Shown: positions 45,291-57,581, counted from the stretch's first letter. The stretch: 64,000 bases of DNA from Oceanisphaera litoralis (GCF_016907015.1 NZ_JAFBBE010000004.1:62001-126000), one strand, 5' to 3'. The notes: generated from the letters alone by a model not told the origin. Numbers and translations: made by a program.

Positions 45291-46310
45291 TTATTCCCCC
45301 AGCCGGGATTCCGGCAAATCGAAGCCGAAGTGCAGGTAGGCTCTGGGGGTGGCGATACGGCCACGGGGGGTACGTTGCAGAAAACCTTGCTGGATCAGAT
45401 AGGGCTCTATCACGTCCTCTATGGTTTCCTTTTCTTCACCGATGGCCGCCGCCAGGTTGTCCAGCCCCACCGGGCCGCCCATGAACTTGTCGAGTACGGC
45501 GGTCAGCAGCTTGCGGTCCATGTAGTCAAAGCCCTGTTTGTCCACATCCAGCATGTCCAGCGCCTGCATGGCGATGGTGGCATCGATGTCGCCGCTGCCC
45601 TTCACCTCGGCGAAGTCCCGCACCCGACGCAGCAGCCGGTTGGCAATACGCGGCGTACCCCGGGCCCGGCGTGCCATTTCGAAGGCACCGTCGTCGTTGA
45701 TGGTCAGGCCCAGCTTGTCGGCGCTGCGGCTGATGATGTGGGCCAGATCCCCAACCTGATAGAATTCCAGCCGCTGCACTATGCCGAAACGGTCACGCAG
45801 CGGCGAGGTCAGCGAGCCGGCGCGGGTGGTGGCACCGACCAGGGTAAAGGGCGGCAGCTCCAGCTTGATCGAACGGGCGGCGGGCCCCTCGCCAATCATG
45901 ATATCGAGTTGATAATCTTCCATCGCCGGATAGAGAATCTCTTCCACCACCGGGCTCAGACGGTGAATTTCATCGATAAAGAGCACATCTCCCGGCTCGA
46001 GATTGGTGAGCATGGCCGCCAGATCGCCGGCCTTTTCCAGCACCGGGCCCGAGGTGGTCTTGATGCTGACCCCCATCTCGTTGGCAACGATATTGGCCAG
46101 GGTAGTCTTGCCGAGACCCGGCGGGCCGAAGATCAGCAGGTGATCGAGCGCTTCTTCCCGGCGACGAGCCGCCTCGATGAAAATTTCCATCTGGCTGCGC
46201 ACATGATCCTGGCCGCGATAATCGGCCAGCGCCTTGGGCCGGATGGCTCTGTCGATGACTTCTTCTTCCCGCTGGGGCGCGGGATTGATAAAACGATCAG
46301 CTTCTATCAT
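45291..46310 (-). CDS. ruvB: Holliday junction helicase motor RuvB
   Basis: 339 residues. Walker [12 protein letters not shown], Walker [11 protein letters not shown], sensor [17 protein letters not shown] and arginine finger region, and the C-terminal winged helix ([17 protein letters not shown]) are present. As a hexamer it drives branch migration with RuvA. It lies 15 bp after ruvA. Downstream is MITE-like copy A. Confidence 0.97.
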   Translation of the reverse strand: MIEADRFINPAPQREEEVIDRAIRPKALADYRGQDHVRSQMEIFIEAARRREEALDHLLIFGPPGLGKTTLANIVANEMGVSIKTTSGPVLEKAGDLAAMLTNLEPGDVLFIDEIHRLSPVVEEILYPAMEDYQLDIMIGEGPAARSIKLELPPFTLVGATTRAGSLTSPLRDRFGIVQRLEFYQVGDLAHIISRSADKLGLTINDDGAFEMARRARGTPRIANRLLRRVRDFAEVKGSGDIDATIAMQALDMLDVDKQGFDYMDRKLLTAVLDKFMGGPVGLDNLAAAIGEEKETIEDVIEPYLIQQGFLQRTPRGRIATPRAYLHFGFDLPESRLGE

Positions 46311-46325
46311 GCCTTATATCATGCC

Positions 46326-46934
46326 TTATACCATGCTGCGCAGAGCTTCGCGGATCAACTGTTCCGCATCCAGCCCGGGTTTGGCAATTTTCTTGACGAT
46401 CTGCTCGGCCTGATTCGCCTTGTAGCCCAGCGCCTGCAGGGCGGCGATGGCCTCGTCACGCGCACCGTCGGCCACCGCAGCCGCGGAGCCCGTGCCTTCG
46501 GGGGCCGGGTTGAACAGGTCGTAACCGCCAAAGCCCTTGAGCCGGTCGCGCATTTCCACAATCAGCCGTTCGGCGGTTTTCTTGCCCACGCCGGGCAATT
46601 TGACCAGGGCGCCAATTTCGCCCTGCTCGACATTATAGATAAACTGATCGGCGGTCATGCCGGACAGAATGGCCAGCGCCAGCTTGGGGCCCACGCCGTT
46701 GGTCTTGATGAGTTCACGAAACAGGGCCCGTTCGGTTTTGGTGTTAAAGCCGAACAGCAGCTGGGCGTCTTCCCGCACCACAAAGTGGGTCAGAATGGTC
46801 GCCGCCGCGCCGACATCGGGCAGTTCGTAAAAACAGCTCATCGGCAGCGTGACTTCATAACCGACCCCGCCCACCTCAAGCAGAATCTCCGGCGCCTGTT
46901 TTTCGCTGATAATACCTTTCAACCGACCTATCAC
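46326..46934 (-). CDS. ruvA: Holliday junction DNA-binding protein RuvA
   Basis: 202 residues with a GTG start at 46934 (product [12 protein letters not shown]), preceded by GGGGA six bases upstream. The frame is open to 47087, but that part is the repeat element. The N-terminal OB fold is followed by helix-hairpin-helix motifs ([14 protein letters not shown] and [14 protein letters not shown]) and a C-terminal RuvB-binding domain ([18 protein letters not shown]). It is separated from ruvC by a 357-bp repeat-filled gap, so it probably does not share a compact ruvCAB transcript. Confidence 0.96.
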   Translation of the reverse strand: MIGRLKGIISEKQAPEILLEVGGVGYEVTLPMSCFYELPDVGAAATILTHFVVREDAQLLFGFNTKTERALFRELIKTNGVGPKLALAILSGMTADQFIYNVEQGEIGALVKLPGVGKKTAERLIVEMRDRLKGFGGYDLFNPAPEGTGSAAAVADGARDEAIAALQALGYKANQAEQIVKKIAKPGLDAEQLIREALRSMV

Positions 46935-47013
46935 TGGGGTTCCCCGTTCACCAATCCGAATTGCGCCAAGAATAATGAATAACTGGATGGATATCCAGTC
47001 GAACAGATTTTCG

Positions 47014-47287
47014 GTGAGGCGTGAGGCACCAAATGATAACGTCTGCGCCGAACGGCTCCTCCCCCTTGGTAGCGGAGGGACAGGCATAACAGCGGATTGT
47101 CGCCAGGGGGAGGCTGGGAGGGGGTGTCACTTTTGACCGAGGCACAGATACCGCACAACACGTAAACTCCTGCAGCAACCCCTCCCCAACCCTCCCCTTG
47201 CGTTGCACCCCGCTGTTATTCTGGCAACTCATTGGCTAAGGGGAGGGAGCAAAACTCCACCCTTCACTCCTCACCCCTCACCCCTCG
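47014..47287. repeat. MITE-like element, full copy B, between ruvC and ruvA
   Basis: The same structure as copy A: GTGAGGCGTGAGG at the left, ACTCCTCACCCCTCACCCC at the right, and a 223-bp core at 47028-47250. It splits the usual ruvC-ruvA-ruvB operon and accounts for most of the 357 bp between those genes. Confidence 0.85.
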
Positions 47288-47291
47288 CGCT

Positions 47292-47813
47292 TTACCGCAA
47301 CCGCCCTCTGACCGTACCTCGCACCTGGCCGGCCATGCTGATCAGGCTCTGGTAACTGTGGCCGTGGCACAGGGCGACCGCCAGGGCATCGGCGGCGTCG
47401 GCCTGGGGGGTTCCGGGCAGACCCAGCAGCTTGACTACCATGTGCTGCACCTGAGACTTGTCGGCGCCGCCCTGCCCCACCACCGCCTGCTTGATCTGGC
47501 GGGCGGAATACTCTGCCACCTCCAGCCCGCCATTGGCGGCGGCGACGATGGCCGCCCCCCGGGCCTGACCGAGCTTGAGTGCCGAGTCCGGGTTGCGGGC
47601 CATGAACACCTGTTCGATGGCGAACAGGTCGGGCCGGAATTGCAGGATGATTTCGCTGACACCGTCGTAGATTTTCTTGAGTCGTGGCGCCAGCTCGTCA
47701 TCGGTCATGCGGATGCAGCCCGAGCCCAGGTATTCCATTTTATTCCCGCTCTGGCGCACCACACCGTAGCCGGTGATGCGCGAGCCGGGATCGATACCGA
47801 GAATAATGGACAT
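47292..47813 (-). CDS. ruvC: Holliday junction resolvase RuvC
   Basis: 173 residues, the E. coli length, from [17 protein letters not shown]. Catalytic acids are the first Asp (residue 7), Glu in LFAIEQVFM (about 66) and the [14 protein letters not shown] pair near 138-141. It cuts four-way junctions moved by RuvAB. The ATG at 47813 has no strong ribosome site. Its stop lies a few bases before the end of MITE-like copy B. Confidence 0.96.
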   Translation of the reverse strand: MSIILGIDPGSRITGYGVVRQSGNKMEYLGSGCIRMTDDELAPRLKKIYDGVSEIILQFRPDLFAIEQVFMARNPDSALKLGQARGAAIVAAANGGLEVAEYSARQIKQAVVGQGGADKSQVQHMVVKLLGLPGTPQADAADALAVALCHGHSYQSLISMAGQVRGTVRGRLR

Positions 47814-47969
47814 AAAAAACCAGCTATAAGCCTTAAGCAATCAGCGGTAAGCCGATCGAGTAGGTTGTGAATGAGCGAAGCGAATTCCAACATTTATGCC
47901 GTCTACAGGATAGACTCCGGGGCAAGCCCGGAGTGACGAATATCTGCAGGCCGTCATTCCGGCGCAGTC

Positions 47970-48155
47970 CCGCAGGTTGGGACGAGGGATGAGCCCCAAC
48001 ACTTCGGCCATCGGCACTCATGTCGGGATTCGCTTCGCTCATCGCCAGCCTGCTCGGCACTGCAGCACCGCAGGTTGGGACGAGGGACGAGCCCCAGCAC
48101 GTCGGCCATCGGCACCCATGTCGGGATTCGCTTCGCTCATCGCCAAGCTGCTCGG
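47970..48155. repeat. 98-bp-period direct repeat between ruvC and yebC
   Basis: Two copies of an 88-bp unit starting CCGCAGGTTGGGACGAGGGA (47970-48057 and 48068-48155) differ at only a few positions. A short related segment lies inverted at 47866-47893 (GAATGAGCGAAGCGAATTCC). No gene is seen in this 347-bp gap. The second copy ends six bases before the yebC stop. Confidence 0.9.
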
Positions 48156-48160
48156 GCAAC

Positions 48161-48901
48161 TTACAGCTTGTCGGCCAGTTCGTCGGAGATCTCGCCGTTG
48201 TGGTAGACCTCCTGCACGTCGTCGGCATCTTCGAGCATGTCGATGAGGCGCATGAATCTGGGTGCCGTCTCTTCATCCAGTTCGGCACTGGTCGAGGGGA
48301 TCATGGTCACTTCGGCGTTGTCGGCTTCCAGGCCGCTCGCATCGAGCGCATCCTTGACGCTGCCGAATTCGTCCCACTGGGTATACACATCGATGGAGCC
48401 ATCATCGTTGACCACCACGTCGTCGGCGCCGGCTTCGAGTGCGGCCTCCATCACGGTTTCTTCATCCGCATCCGAATAGCTGATCACCCCCTTCTTCTCG
48501 AACAGGTAGGCAACGGAGCCATCGGTGCCCAGGTTGCCACCGTTCTTGGTAAAGGCGTGGCGTACGTCGGACACGGTACGGTTACGGTTGTCGGTCATGC
48601 ATTCCACCATCACGGCGGTGCCGCCCGGGCCGTAGCCTTCGTAGATAATGGTTTCCAGTACCTGACCGTCCAGCTCGCCGGCGCCGCGCTTCACCGCCCG
48701 ATCGACGGTGTCACGGGTCATGTTGTTGGATAACGCCTTGTCGATGGCCGCCCGCAGCCGGGGGTTGGCCGACGGATCCGAGCCACCCTCGCGGGCGGCC
48801 GTGGTCAGCTCACGGATCAGTTTGGTGAAGATTTTGCCGCGTTTGGCATCCTGTGCCGCCTTGCGGTGCTTGATATTGGCCCATTTACTATGACCTGCCA
48901 T
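48161..48901 (-). CDS. yebC: YebC/PmpR family transcriptional regulator or translation factor
   Basis: 246 residues, the E. coli length, starting [23 protein letters not shown], the family hallmark. Three-domain DUF28 protein; homologues have been described as DNA-binding regulators (for example of quorum sensing or ruv genes) and, for one group, as factors that relieve ribosome stalling at prolines. The start codon overlaps the nudB stop (TGATG), so the pair is coupled. It precedes ruvC on the same strand, as in E. coli. Confidence 0.95.
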   Translation of the reverse strand: MAGHSKWANIKHRKAAQDAKRGKIFTKLIRELTTAAREGGSDPSANPRLRAAIDKALSNNMTRDTVDRAVKRGAGELDGQVLETIIYEGYGPGGTAVMVECMTDNRNRTVSDVRHAFTKNGGNLGTDGSVAYLFEKKGVISYSDADEETVMEAALEAGADDVVVNDDGSIDVYTQWDEFGSVKDALDASGLEADNAEVTMIPSTSAELDEETAPRFMRLIDMLEDADDVQEVYHNGEISDELADKL

Positions 48902-49356
48902 CAGTATCGTCTCCCTTGTTCTTGCTTTAATTCCTGGATCAGCCTGTCGATGGCCAGCTTGTTGGTCCAGGAACTGGCTTGTTCCCGGGCCTCGGCCAGC
49001 GGCAGCCAGCGCTGGGAAAGGTGCTCGGTGAGACACACTTCCTGCGGGCCCGCCAGGCGCAGGTAAAATTCGTATTCCCAGTTGTGGGTTACCCCCGGGC
49101 GGTAACGATGCCGCCAGCGGGGGTAAATTTCAAAACGCACCCGGTGTCCGGTTTCCACCAGCCGCAGTCCGTTATCGAGCCGCAGCCCGGTTTCTTCCTC
49201 CAGCTCGCGCACCGCCGCCTGATAGCGGGTTTCGCCCACTTCCAGGCTGCCGGTGACCGACTGCCAGAAGTCCGGGTTGTCCTGACGTTGCAGTAACAGT
49301 ACCTGATCCTCGGTATGAATGAGGATCAGCACCGATTCCGGGTGCTTGTAAGCCAT
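48901..49356 (-). CDS. nudB: Dihydroneopterin triphosphate diphosphatase
   Basis: 151 residues with a complete Nudix box [20 protein letters not shown] followed by TGL (about 36-58), including the metal-binding REXXEE glutamates. It removes pyrophosphate from dihydroneopterin triphosphate in folate synthesis. It lies between aspS (four-base gap) and yebC (one-base overlap), the conserved aspS-nudB-yebC order, which supports NudB over another Nudix enzyme. Confidence 0.93.
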   Translation of the reverse strand: MAYKHPESVLILIHTEDQVLLLQRQDNPDFWQSVTGSLEVGETRYQAAVRELEEETGLRLDNGLRLVETGHRVRFEIYPRWRHRYRPGVTHNWEYEFYLRLAGPQEVCLTEHLSQRWLPLAEAREQASSWTNKLAIDRLIQELKQEQGRRY

Positions 49357-49359
49357 GCC

Positions 49360-51189
49360 TTAGCTGTCTGCCTTATTTGCAGACTGGTCTGCGGCTTGGT
49401 CTGCAGCTTGACCTGAAGATGGCTCGGCCTTGGCTGCCGGCAGTTCGGTGCGAATGGCCAGCTCCGTCAACGAATCCGGGTTGGCCCGGCTCGGCGCATC
49501 GGTCAGCAGGCAGGAGGCGGTGGTGGTCTTGGGGAAGGCAATCACGTCCCGGATGTTGTCGGTGCCGGTCAGCAGCATCACCAGACGATCCAGACCAAAG
49601 GCCAGGCCCGCGTGCGGCGGGGTGCCGTACTTCAGCGCCTCGAGCAGGAAGCCGAACTTCTCCTGCTGCTCTTCTGCGTTGATACCGAGCAGACGGAACA
49701 CGGTTTGCTGCATCTCGTTGTTGTGAATACGCACCGAGCCACCGCCCACTTCGTAACCGTTGATCACCATGTCGTAGGCATTGGCCAGCGCGGTCAGCGG
49801 TTTGGCTTCCAGTTCGGCGCTGTCCATGTCTTTGGCGGCGGTAAAGGGATGGTGCATGGCATACAGACGCTCGTCTTCTTCCTCGAACATCGGGAAGTCG
49901 ACGACCCACAGCGGCTTCCAGCTGTTTTCGATCAGGTCCAGATCCTTGCCCAGCTTCAGACGCAGGGCGCCCATGGCATCGCTGACCACCTTGGCGGAGT
50001 CGGCACCGAAGAAGATGGCATCGCCGTCGGCCGCGCCGGTACGGGCCAGCAGCTCGGTGACGATGTCTTGGTTCAGGAACTTGGCAACCGGCGACTGCAC
50101 GCCCTCCAGTCCCTTGGTGACGTCGTTCACCTTCAGCCAGGCCAGGCCCCTGGCACCGTAGATGCCGACGAACTTGCCGTATTCATCGATTTGCTTGCGC
50201 GACAGGGCGGCGCCACCGGGTACCTTGAGCGCGGCCACACGGCCCTTGGCATCGTTGGCCGGGCCGGAAAACACCTGAAAGTCGACCTTCTTCACCAGAT
50301 CGGCAATGTCTACCAGCTCCATGGCGATACGCAAATCCGGCTTGTCGGAGCCGTAACGACGCATGGCCTCGGCGTAGCTCATTACCGGGAATTGACCCAG
50401 ATCCACGCCGGCCACGTCCTGCCACAGTTCGTGCACCAGCTGTTCCATCACTTCCCGCACCTGTTCGGCGCTCATGAAGGAGGTTTCCACATCGATCTGG
50501 GTGAATTCCGGCTGACGGTCGGCACGCAGGTCTTCGTCACGGAAGCACTTCACAATCTGGTAGTAACGGTCGAAGCCGCTCATCATCAGCAGCTGCTTGA
50601 ACAGCTGGGGCGACTGGGGCAGAGCATAGAAATACCCCTTGTGTACCCGGCTCGGCACCAGATAATCGCGCGCGCCTTCCGGCGTGGCCTTGGTCAGCAT
50701 GGGGGTTTCGATATCCAGAAAGCCCTGCTCGTCCATGAAACGACGTACCCGGCTGGTGACCTTGGCACGGGTTTTCAGGTAGCGGGCCTGCTCGGGACGA
50801 CGCAGGTCCAGATAGCGATACTTGAGACGCTGCTCTTCCGAGTTGTTCTGGTTGAAGTCGAGCGGCAGCGGCTCGGCCCTGTTGATGATGGTCAGTTCGT
50901 GGGCAAAGATTTCCACCGCGCCGGTGGCCATGTCCTTGTTCACCTGCGACTCGGGGCGGGCACGGACCACACCGGTCATCTGGATACAGAACTCGGCACG
51001 CAGCGAAGCGGCCTGCTCAAAGGCCTCGGCCTTGTCCGGATCGAAGAACACCTGCACTATGCCTTCCCGATCGCGCATGTCGATGAAGATCAGGCCGCCC
51101 AGATCACGACGACGATGTACCCAGCCACTTAGGGTCACGCTCTGGCCAACCAGGGCGGCGTCAAGCTGCCCGCAATAATGAGTGCGCAT
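49360..51189 (-). CDS. aspS: Aspartyl-tRNA synthetase with extra Ala/Asp/Gln-rich tail
   Basis: 609 residues from [20 protein letters not shown]. An N-terminal OB fold binds the anticodon, followed by the class II catalytic core with motif 2 ([18 protein letters not shown]), a GAD insertion domain, and motif 3 ([13 protein letters not shown]). It is about 19 residues longer than E. coli AspRS (590). The surplus is a low-complexity C-terminal tail (after [13 protein letters not shown]) with repeated QAADQ units. The upstream open frame to 51375 is not coding. Confidence 0.96.
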   Translation of the reverse strand: MRTHYCGQLDAALVGQSVTLSGWVHRRRDLGGLIFIDMRDREGIVQVFFDPDKAEAFEQAASLRAEFCIQMTGVVRARPESQVNKDMATGAVEIFAHELTIINRAEPLPLDFNQNNSEEQRLKYRYLDLRRPEQARYLKTRAKVTSRVRRFMDEQGFLDIETPMLTKATPEGARDYLVPSRVHKGYFYALPQSPQLFKQLLMMSGFDRYYQIVKCFRDEDLRADRQPEFTQIDVETSFMSAEQVREVMEQLVHELWQDVAGVDLGQFPVMSYAEAMRRYGSDKPDLRIAMELVDIADLVKKVDFQVFSGPANDAKGRVAALKVPGGAALSRKQIDEYGKFVGIYGARGLAWLKVNDVTKGLEGVQSPVAKFLNQDIVTELLARTGAADGDAIFFGADSAKVVSDAMGALRLKLGKDLDLIENSWKPLWVVDFPMFEEEDERLYAMHHPFTAAKDMDSAELEAKPLTALANAYDMVINGYEVGGGSVRIHNNEMQQTVFRLLGINAEEQQEKFGFLLEALKYGTPPHAGLAFGLDRLVMLLTGTDNIRDVIAFPKTTTASCLLTDAPSRANPDSLTELAIRTELPAAKAEPSSGQAADQAADQSANKADS

Positions 51190-51315
51190 GGAGTCTTCCT
51201 TTGATGATGTTGCCACGCGGCCTACGGCCGAATGACATGAATTTGTCGGTAAATAGCGCGCTAGTATAATGGAAAACCAGAAGGGCGGTAAAATCGGATG
51301 TTTTTGGTAAATATT

Positions 51316-51417
51316 GTGAGGGGTGATACGTGAGAGGTAAGGGGTAAAACAGGTGTAGTTCGCAGAGACTGCCATCTGTTTCTTGTTCTCCTCACGCTTT
51401 ACTCCTCACCCCTCACC
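51316..51417. repeat. Short MITE-like element with GTGAGG/CCTCAC ends (no core units)
   Basis: GTGAGGGGTGATACGTGAG at the left and ACTCCTCACCCCTCAC at the right are the same inverted ends as the elements near ruv, but the ~50-bp interior is unrelated. It lies between the divergent aspS and DUF72 genes. Confidence 0.6.
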
Positions 51418-51436
51418 TTATCTGTTCAGGATGCTT

Positions 51437-52279
51437 ATGTCGTTATATCTGGGCCTCAGCCAGTGGTCCCATCCCGCCTGGCCCGGCCAACTGCTGGGAA
51501 AAGACCTCAAAACCACCGAGCACCTGCTCGACTACGCGCGGGTGTTCAAGGCAGTGGAAGGCAACACCAGCTTCTATGGCGTGCCCGACACCAACAGCCT
51601 GCAGCGCTGGGCGGGCCAGACCCCTGACGACTTTCGCTTCACCTTCAAGTTTCCCGCCACCGTCAGTCATCAGGGGCGGCTGGCCGACAACATCACGATC
51701 GCGCAGGACTTTATCGAACAGCTGAGGCCGCTGCAGCACAAGCTGGGCATGCTGATGCTGCAACTGCCCGCCGCCTGCGGCCCCGAGCAACTGGACGGCC
51801 TCGAACAACTGCTGGCCGCCCTGCCGGACCGGTTTCAATACGGGGTAGAGGTACGGCATCCGGCCTTCTTCGCCAAGGGCGAGGCCGAGCGCCGGCTCAA
51901 CCGGCTACTGCTGGAGCGGGGCGCCAACCGCATCATCATGGACTCGCGCCCGGTATTTTCCTGCCCGCCCACCACGCCGGCGCTGGCGGATGCCCAGCAG
52001 AAAAAACCGAAAGTCCCGGTGCATATCATCAGCACGGGCCCGGCACCGGTTGTCCGCTTTATCGGTCATCCCGAACAGCCACTCAACCGCCCCTTCTGGC
52101 AGCCCTGGGTGCCGCGCATCCTGGCCTGGCTGGATGAGGGCAAGTCGGTGTACCTGTTTGTGCATACCGCCGACAACCGGCTGGCCCCCCAGTTGGCGGC
52201 AGAGATAGCCGCCGCCCTGCACCAGCCCCTGCCCGACTTTCCCGGCCTGGCCCCCGGCCCACAGGGTTCCTTGTTTTAA
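51437..52279 (+). CDS. DUF72 family protein (YecE-like)
   Basis: 280 residues. It starts LYLGLSQWSHPAWPGQLL and continues with VEGNTSFYGVPDTNSLQRWA, FRFTFKFPATVSHQ and the C-terminal VYLFVHTADNRLAPQLA, all typical DUF72 segments that form a TIM-barrel-like fold. The function of the family is not established. The ATG at 51437 has AGGA five bases upstream; an ATG at 51431 is also in frame. It is followed by MITE-like copy D and then cmoA on the same strand. Confidence 0.88.
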   Translation: MSLYLGLSQWSHPAWPGQLLGKDLKTTEHLLDYARVFKAVEGNTSFYGVPDTNSLQRWAGQTPDDFRFTFKFPATVSHQGRLADNITIAQDFIEQLRPLQHKLGMLMLQLPAACGPEQLDGLEQLLAALPDRFQYGVEVRHPAFFAKGEAERRLNRLLLERGANRIIMDSRPVFSCPPTTPALADAQQKKPKVPVHIISTGPAPVVRFIGHPEQPLNRPFWQPWVPRILAWLDEGKSVYLFVHTADNRLAPQLAAEIAAALHQPLPDFPGLAPGPQGSLF

Positions 52280-52282
52280 ACC

Positions 52283-52394
52283 CGTGAGACGTGAGGTGCA
52301 GTAACCCCTCCCCAACCCTCCCCTTGCCTTGCACCCCGCTGCCATCCTGAGTATTCACGATTAAGGGGAGGGAGCTATAGCCCTCACCCCTCAC
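52283..52394. repeat. MITE-like element, single-unit copy D
   Basis: GTGAGACGTGAGG and CCCTCACCCCTCAC ends flank one ~77-bp unit (52299-52375) homologous to the right unit of copies A and B. It sits directly after the DUF72 stop. Confidence 0.8.
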
Positions 52395-52469
52395 CGCTCT
52401 TCAGCCAAAATATATTTTCGTCGCCCTCTGCCGCCCGCAAGACAACACCCGGCGCTTATTTTACAATGA

Positions 52470-54266
<1,797 letters not shown>

Positions 54267-54274
<8 letters not shown>

Positions 54275-55034
54275 GGTCGCGACATCACTGATACTACCCT
54301 TGCTGCTCACTGCCTGTGTCAGCCAGACGTCACCGATGGACGCGCAGCCCGAGCCCCAGCCTGTTACCGAGGCCCGGCTCGATGCTAACCTCGCCAGCCT
54401 GGAGGCCCGGCTGACAGACACCATGTCCCGGCAGAATGCGCAGCTCAGCAGCAACCATCACGCCTTTATGAAAGCCTTGCAACAGGATATCAGGAATTTG
54501 AAAAAGCAGATCCCCGCTCCCCCTCCCGCCGTGCCGCCGACCCCACAAGAGGCGGCCCCGGTCGACTACCCGGAAAATGAAACCCGGGACGGCAAACTCG
54601 TAGTAGGCGAAACCGAAACCGTCTGGCTGGACGCCGTCAGCGACAGCTTTCCTGCCCGTATCGATACCGGTGCCACCACCTCCTCGCTCAGCGCCCAGGA
54701 CATCACCGTATTCGAACGCGACGGCAAGCCCTGGGTCAGCTTCAATCTGGCACACGAGGGCGTGGATGAAAAACTGGCGGTCGAAACGCCGCTGGTACGT
54801 TATGTACGCATTCGTCAGGCCTCTGCCGACAGCACGGAACGTCGCCCTGTGGTGGCGCTGACCATGCGCCTGGGCCGGCTGTCCGAAAAAACCGAATTTA
54901 CCCTGACCGACAGAAGCCAGATGACCTATCCGGTACTGCTGGGCCGGGAATTTCTGAAAGACATCGCCGTGGTGGATATTGCCCGTCAGAACGTACAGGG
55001 CAAGCCTAAGCCTCCGACTCCTGCCAGCGAGTAA
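54267..55034 (+). CDS. Retropepsin-like lipoprotein (RimB / ATP-dependent zinc protease family)
   Basis: 255 residues. The N-terminus is a lipoprotein signal with lipobox LLTAC (Cys17). A coiled-coil stretch (about 38-80) and a Pro-rich linker follow. The C-terminal domain (about 105-240) has the aspartic protease-like motif [15 protein letters not shown] and ends [18 protein letters not shown], typical of this family and of retropepsin folds. The family name 'ATP-dependent zinc protease' is historical; no zinc or ATP site is seen. It overlaps cmoB by eight bases and is followed after five bases by the 7TM gene. Periplasmic location is inferred from the lipobox. Confidence 0.85.
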
Positions 55035-55039
55035 ACATC

Positions 55040-56614
55040 ATGTACTCACGCAAGCCGTTTTACCTGATCGTGGCTGCCCTGTTTCTGGTCGGCCTGGCGC
55101 TGATCCTGCACCGCCACTTCGTGTACGAAGTGCCCTGGCTGCCCGGCGAAAAGCGCCAGATCTGGTCCATCGAAGCCAAGGTGGAATTCGACGCCGGCGA
55201 CAAACCGGTGAAGGCCTCACTGGCCATTCCCGGCAGCCAGCCCGGCTTTACCCTGATGAACGAATCCGCCGCCTCTCCGGGCTACGGACTCTCGTTTATC
55301 GACGCCAACGGCAGCAGCCGGGCCGAATGGTCGATTCGCAACGCATCCGGCCACCAGGAGCTGTACTACAAGGTTGACATGATGCTGGATCCCTTCGCCA
55401 GGGGCCAGCTGTCGACCCGGATCCCGACCATAATGCAGCTCGAGGTTGCCGAGCCCTATGCCACTGCCATGGATCAGGTACTGTCACTGGCCGAAGCACG
55501 TTCCTCCGACGGCATCACCCTGACCCGGGAACTGCTGAAAGAGCTGAACAACCGCGGCCAGAACGCCGAGCTGCTGGCCCAGTACAAGGCCCCGGGCCCG
55601 CTGCTGGTTGAACTGTTGCACCGCGCCAATGTACCGGCACGACTGCTCAAGGGGCTGCAGCTCGAAGACGGCCGGCGCCGCCAGCCACTGATCAATCTGG
55701 TGCAGGTATACAGCGGCGAGCAGTACGAAATATTCAACCCGGTCACCGGTGATCAGGGGCGTCAGGAACAGCTGCTGCTGTGGGAATATCATTCCGCCCC
55801 CGTGCTGGACCTGGTCGGCGGCAGCAATTCCCGGGTGACCTTCACCATGCTCGAACAGGAGCAGCCGGTGAACGTGGCGCTGGCGCAGAAGTTCGATCAG
55901 CCGGACTGGATCAACGTCTCGCTCTATAACCTGCCGCTGGAAGAACAGGCCCTGTTCAAGGGCATCTTGCTGATCCCCATCGGGGTCATGGTGGTGGTGT
56001 TCCTGCGTATTATTGTGGGGGTGAAAACCTCGGGCACCTTCATGCCGGTGCTGATCGCCATGGCCTTTATTCAGACCAGCCTGCTCACCGGCCTGGTCGG
56101 TTTCCTGCTGATCGTCGGCACCGGCCTGATACTGCGTTCCTACCTGTCGCACCTTAATCTGCTGCTGGTGGCGCGAATATCGGCGGTCATCATCATGGTG
56201 ATCGGCATGATCGGCTTCTTCAGCATTGTCGCCTATCAGCTCGGCCTGACCGAAGGCATGAAAATCACCTTCTTCCCGATGATCATCCTGGCCTGGACCA
56301 TAGAACGGATGTCGATTCTGTGGGAAGAAGAAGGCCCCAAGGAAGTGGTCAAGCAGGGGGGTGGCTCCCTCATGGTGGCCGTGGTGGCCTTCCTGGCCAT
56401 GAACAACGAGTTTATTCGTCACCTCACCTTCAACTTCCTCGGCCTGCAGCTGATCGTGATGGCCGTGGTGCTGGTGCTGGGCAACTACACCGGTTATCGC
56501 CTGACCGAACTCAAGCGGTTCAAGCCCCTTGTTGATGAGCTGAATGTTGATGAGCTGAATGTGAATGAACAGAAAGTTGATGGACACAAGCCGGGTAAGC
56601 AGAAAAATGATTAA
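55040..56614 (+). CDS. Inactive transglutaminase domain fused to seven membrane helices
   Basis: 524 residues. One N-terminal membrane helix (about 7-25) is followed by a periplasmic domain (about 30-300) of the inactive transglutaminase type, with no Cys anywhere in it, and then a block of about six to seven hydrophobic helices (about 308-490). The helical block has conserved segments RIIVGVKTSGTFMPVLIA, EGMKITFFPMIILAWTIERM and FLAMNNEFIRHLTFNFLGLQ. The C-terminal tail carries a duplicated VDELN unit from a perfect 15-bp DNA repeat (56531-56560). It lies between a retropepsin-like gene and an ATP-grasp ligase gene, a gene trio seen in many marine gammaproteobacteria; its role is not established to my knowledge. 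Confidence 0.85.
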   Translation: MYSRKPFYLIVAALFLVGLALILHRHFVYEVPWLPGEKRQIWSIEAKVEFDAGDKPVKASLAIPGSQPGFTLMNESAASPGYGLSFIDANGSSRAEWSIRNASGHQELYYKVDMMLDPFARGQLSTRIPTIMQLEVAEPYATAMDQVLSLAEARSSDGITLTRELLKELNNRGQNAELLAQYKAPGPLLVELLHRANVPARLLKGLQLEDGRRRQPLINLVQVYSGEQYEIFNPVTGDQGRQEQLLLWEYHSAPVLDLVGGSNSRVTFTMLEQEQPVNVALAQKFDQPDWINVSLYNLPLEEQALFKGILLIPIGVMVVVFLRIIVGVKTSGTFMPVLIAMAFIQTSLLTGLVGFLLIVGTGLILRSYLSHLNLLLVARISAVIIMVIGMIGFFSIVAYQLGLTEGMKITFFPMIILAWTIERMSILWEEEGPKEVVKQGGGSLMVAVVAFLAMNNEFIRHLTFNFLGLQLIVMAVVLVLGNYTGYRLTELKRFKPLVDELNVDELNVNEQKVDGHKPGKQKND

Positions 56615-57581
56615 GCGTTGGCTTGAACAATACGCCTCGCCCTTCGCCCTCGACAAGATGGGCATCATGGGCATGAACCGGCGCAATATTTCCTATATCA
56701 GCCGCTATAATCCGCGCCGGCTCTATCCGCTGGTGGACGACAAGCTGCAGACCAAGAAAATTGCGCTGAACGCAGGCGTGACCGTGCCCGATCTGATCGG
56801 GGTGATCGAGTTTCAGCATCAGGTTGCCCGACTATGGGACATGATCAAGGACTGGCCGGGCTTCTGCATCAAGCCCGCCAAGGGCTCCGGCGGCAAGGGC
56901 ATAACGGTGATCGTCAATCACGATCAGAAAAACTTCGTCAAGCCCAGCGGCAAGACCGAAACCATCGATGACCTGGAACGGCACGTATCCAACATTCTGG
57001 CCGGGCTGTTCTCGCTGGGCGGCAAGCCGGACGTGGCGCTGATTGAAGCCTTGATCAACTTCGATGATGTGTTCGACGGTTTCTCGTACGAAGGCGTGCC
57101 CGATACCCGGGTCATCGTGTTCAAGGGGTTCCCGGTGATGGCGATGATGCGGCTGTCGACCGAAGCCTCGGACGGCAAGGCCAACCTGCACCAGGGTGCC
57201 GTGGGCGTGGGGCTGGACATCAACACCGGCCGTGCCATTCGCGCCGTGCAGTTCAACCTGCCGATCCGCTATCACCCGGATACCGGCCGCGACCTGCTGG
57301 AGCTGAAGGTCCCCTACTGGGAGCAGCTGCTGAGTCTGTCGTCGTCCTGTTACGAAATGTCGGGACTGGGCTATATCGGCACCGACATGGTGCTGGACAA
57401 GCAGAAAGGGCCCATGCTGCTGGAACTCAACGCCCGCCCCGGTCTGGCCATTCAAACCGCCAACGGCGCCGGTCTGGTACCGCGACTGCGCAAAATCGAA
57501 AAGCTGGGCAAGAAGATCACCCTGACGCCGGAAGAACGAGTCACCTTCTCGCGCAAGGAATTTGCCAGCGAAGTGGTTTAG
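56607..57581 (+). CDS. RimK-like ATP-grasp alpha-L-glutamate ligase
   Basis: 324 residues starting MIKRWLEQYASPFALDKMGI. The ATP-grasp fold shows the Lys motif FCIKPAKGSGGKGITVI, the central DTRVIVFKGFPVMAMMRL, and the metal-binding end segment GPMLLELNARPGLAIQ. The family adds glutamate or similar to an acceptor by an ATP-dependent amide bond; the acceptor here is unknown. Its ATG overlaps the end of the 7TM gene by eight bases, so the three genes form one coupled unit that follows cmoAB. Confidence 0.87.
   Translation: MIKRWLEQYASPFALDKMGIMGMNRRNISYISRYNPRRLYPLVDDKLQTKKIALNAGVTVPDLIGVIEFQHQVARLWDMIKDWPGFCIKPAKGSGGKGITVIVNHDQKNFVKPSGKTETIDDLERHVSNILAGLFSLGGKPDVALIEALINFDDVFDGFSYEGVPDTRVIVFKGFPVMAMMRLSTEASDGKANLHQGAVGVGLDINTGRAIRAVQFNLPIRYHPDTGRDLLELKVPYWEQLLSLSSSCYEMSGLGYIGTDMVLDKQKGPMLLELNARPGLAIQTANGAGLVPRLRKIEKLGKKITLTPEERVTFSRKEFASEVV

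Noticed and set aside
45135-46982. 615-codon open frame on the plus strand across ruvB and ruvA
   Set aside because: It starts in the repeat element and is antisense to two certain genes.
49612-51132. 506-codon open frame opposite aspS
   Set aside because: Shadow of aspS codons with no recognisable domain.
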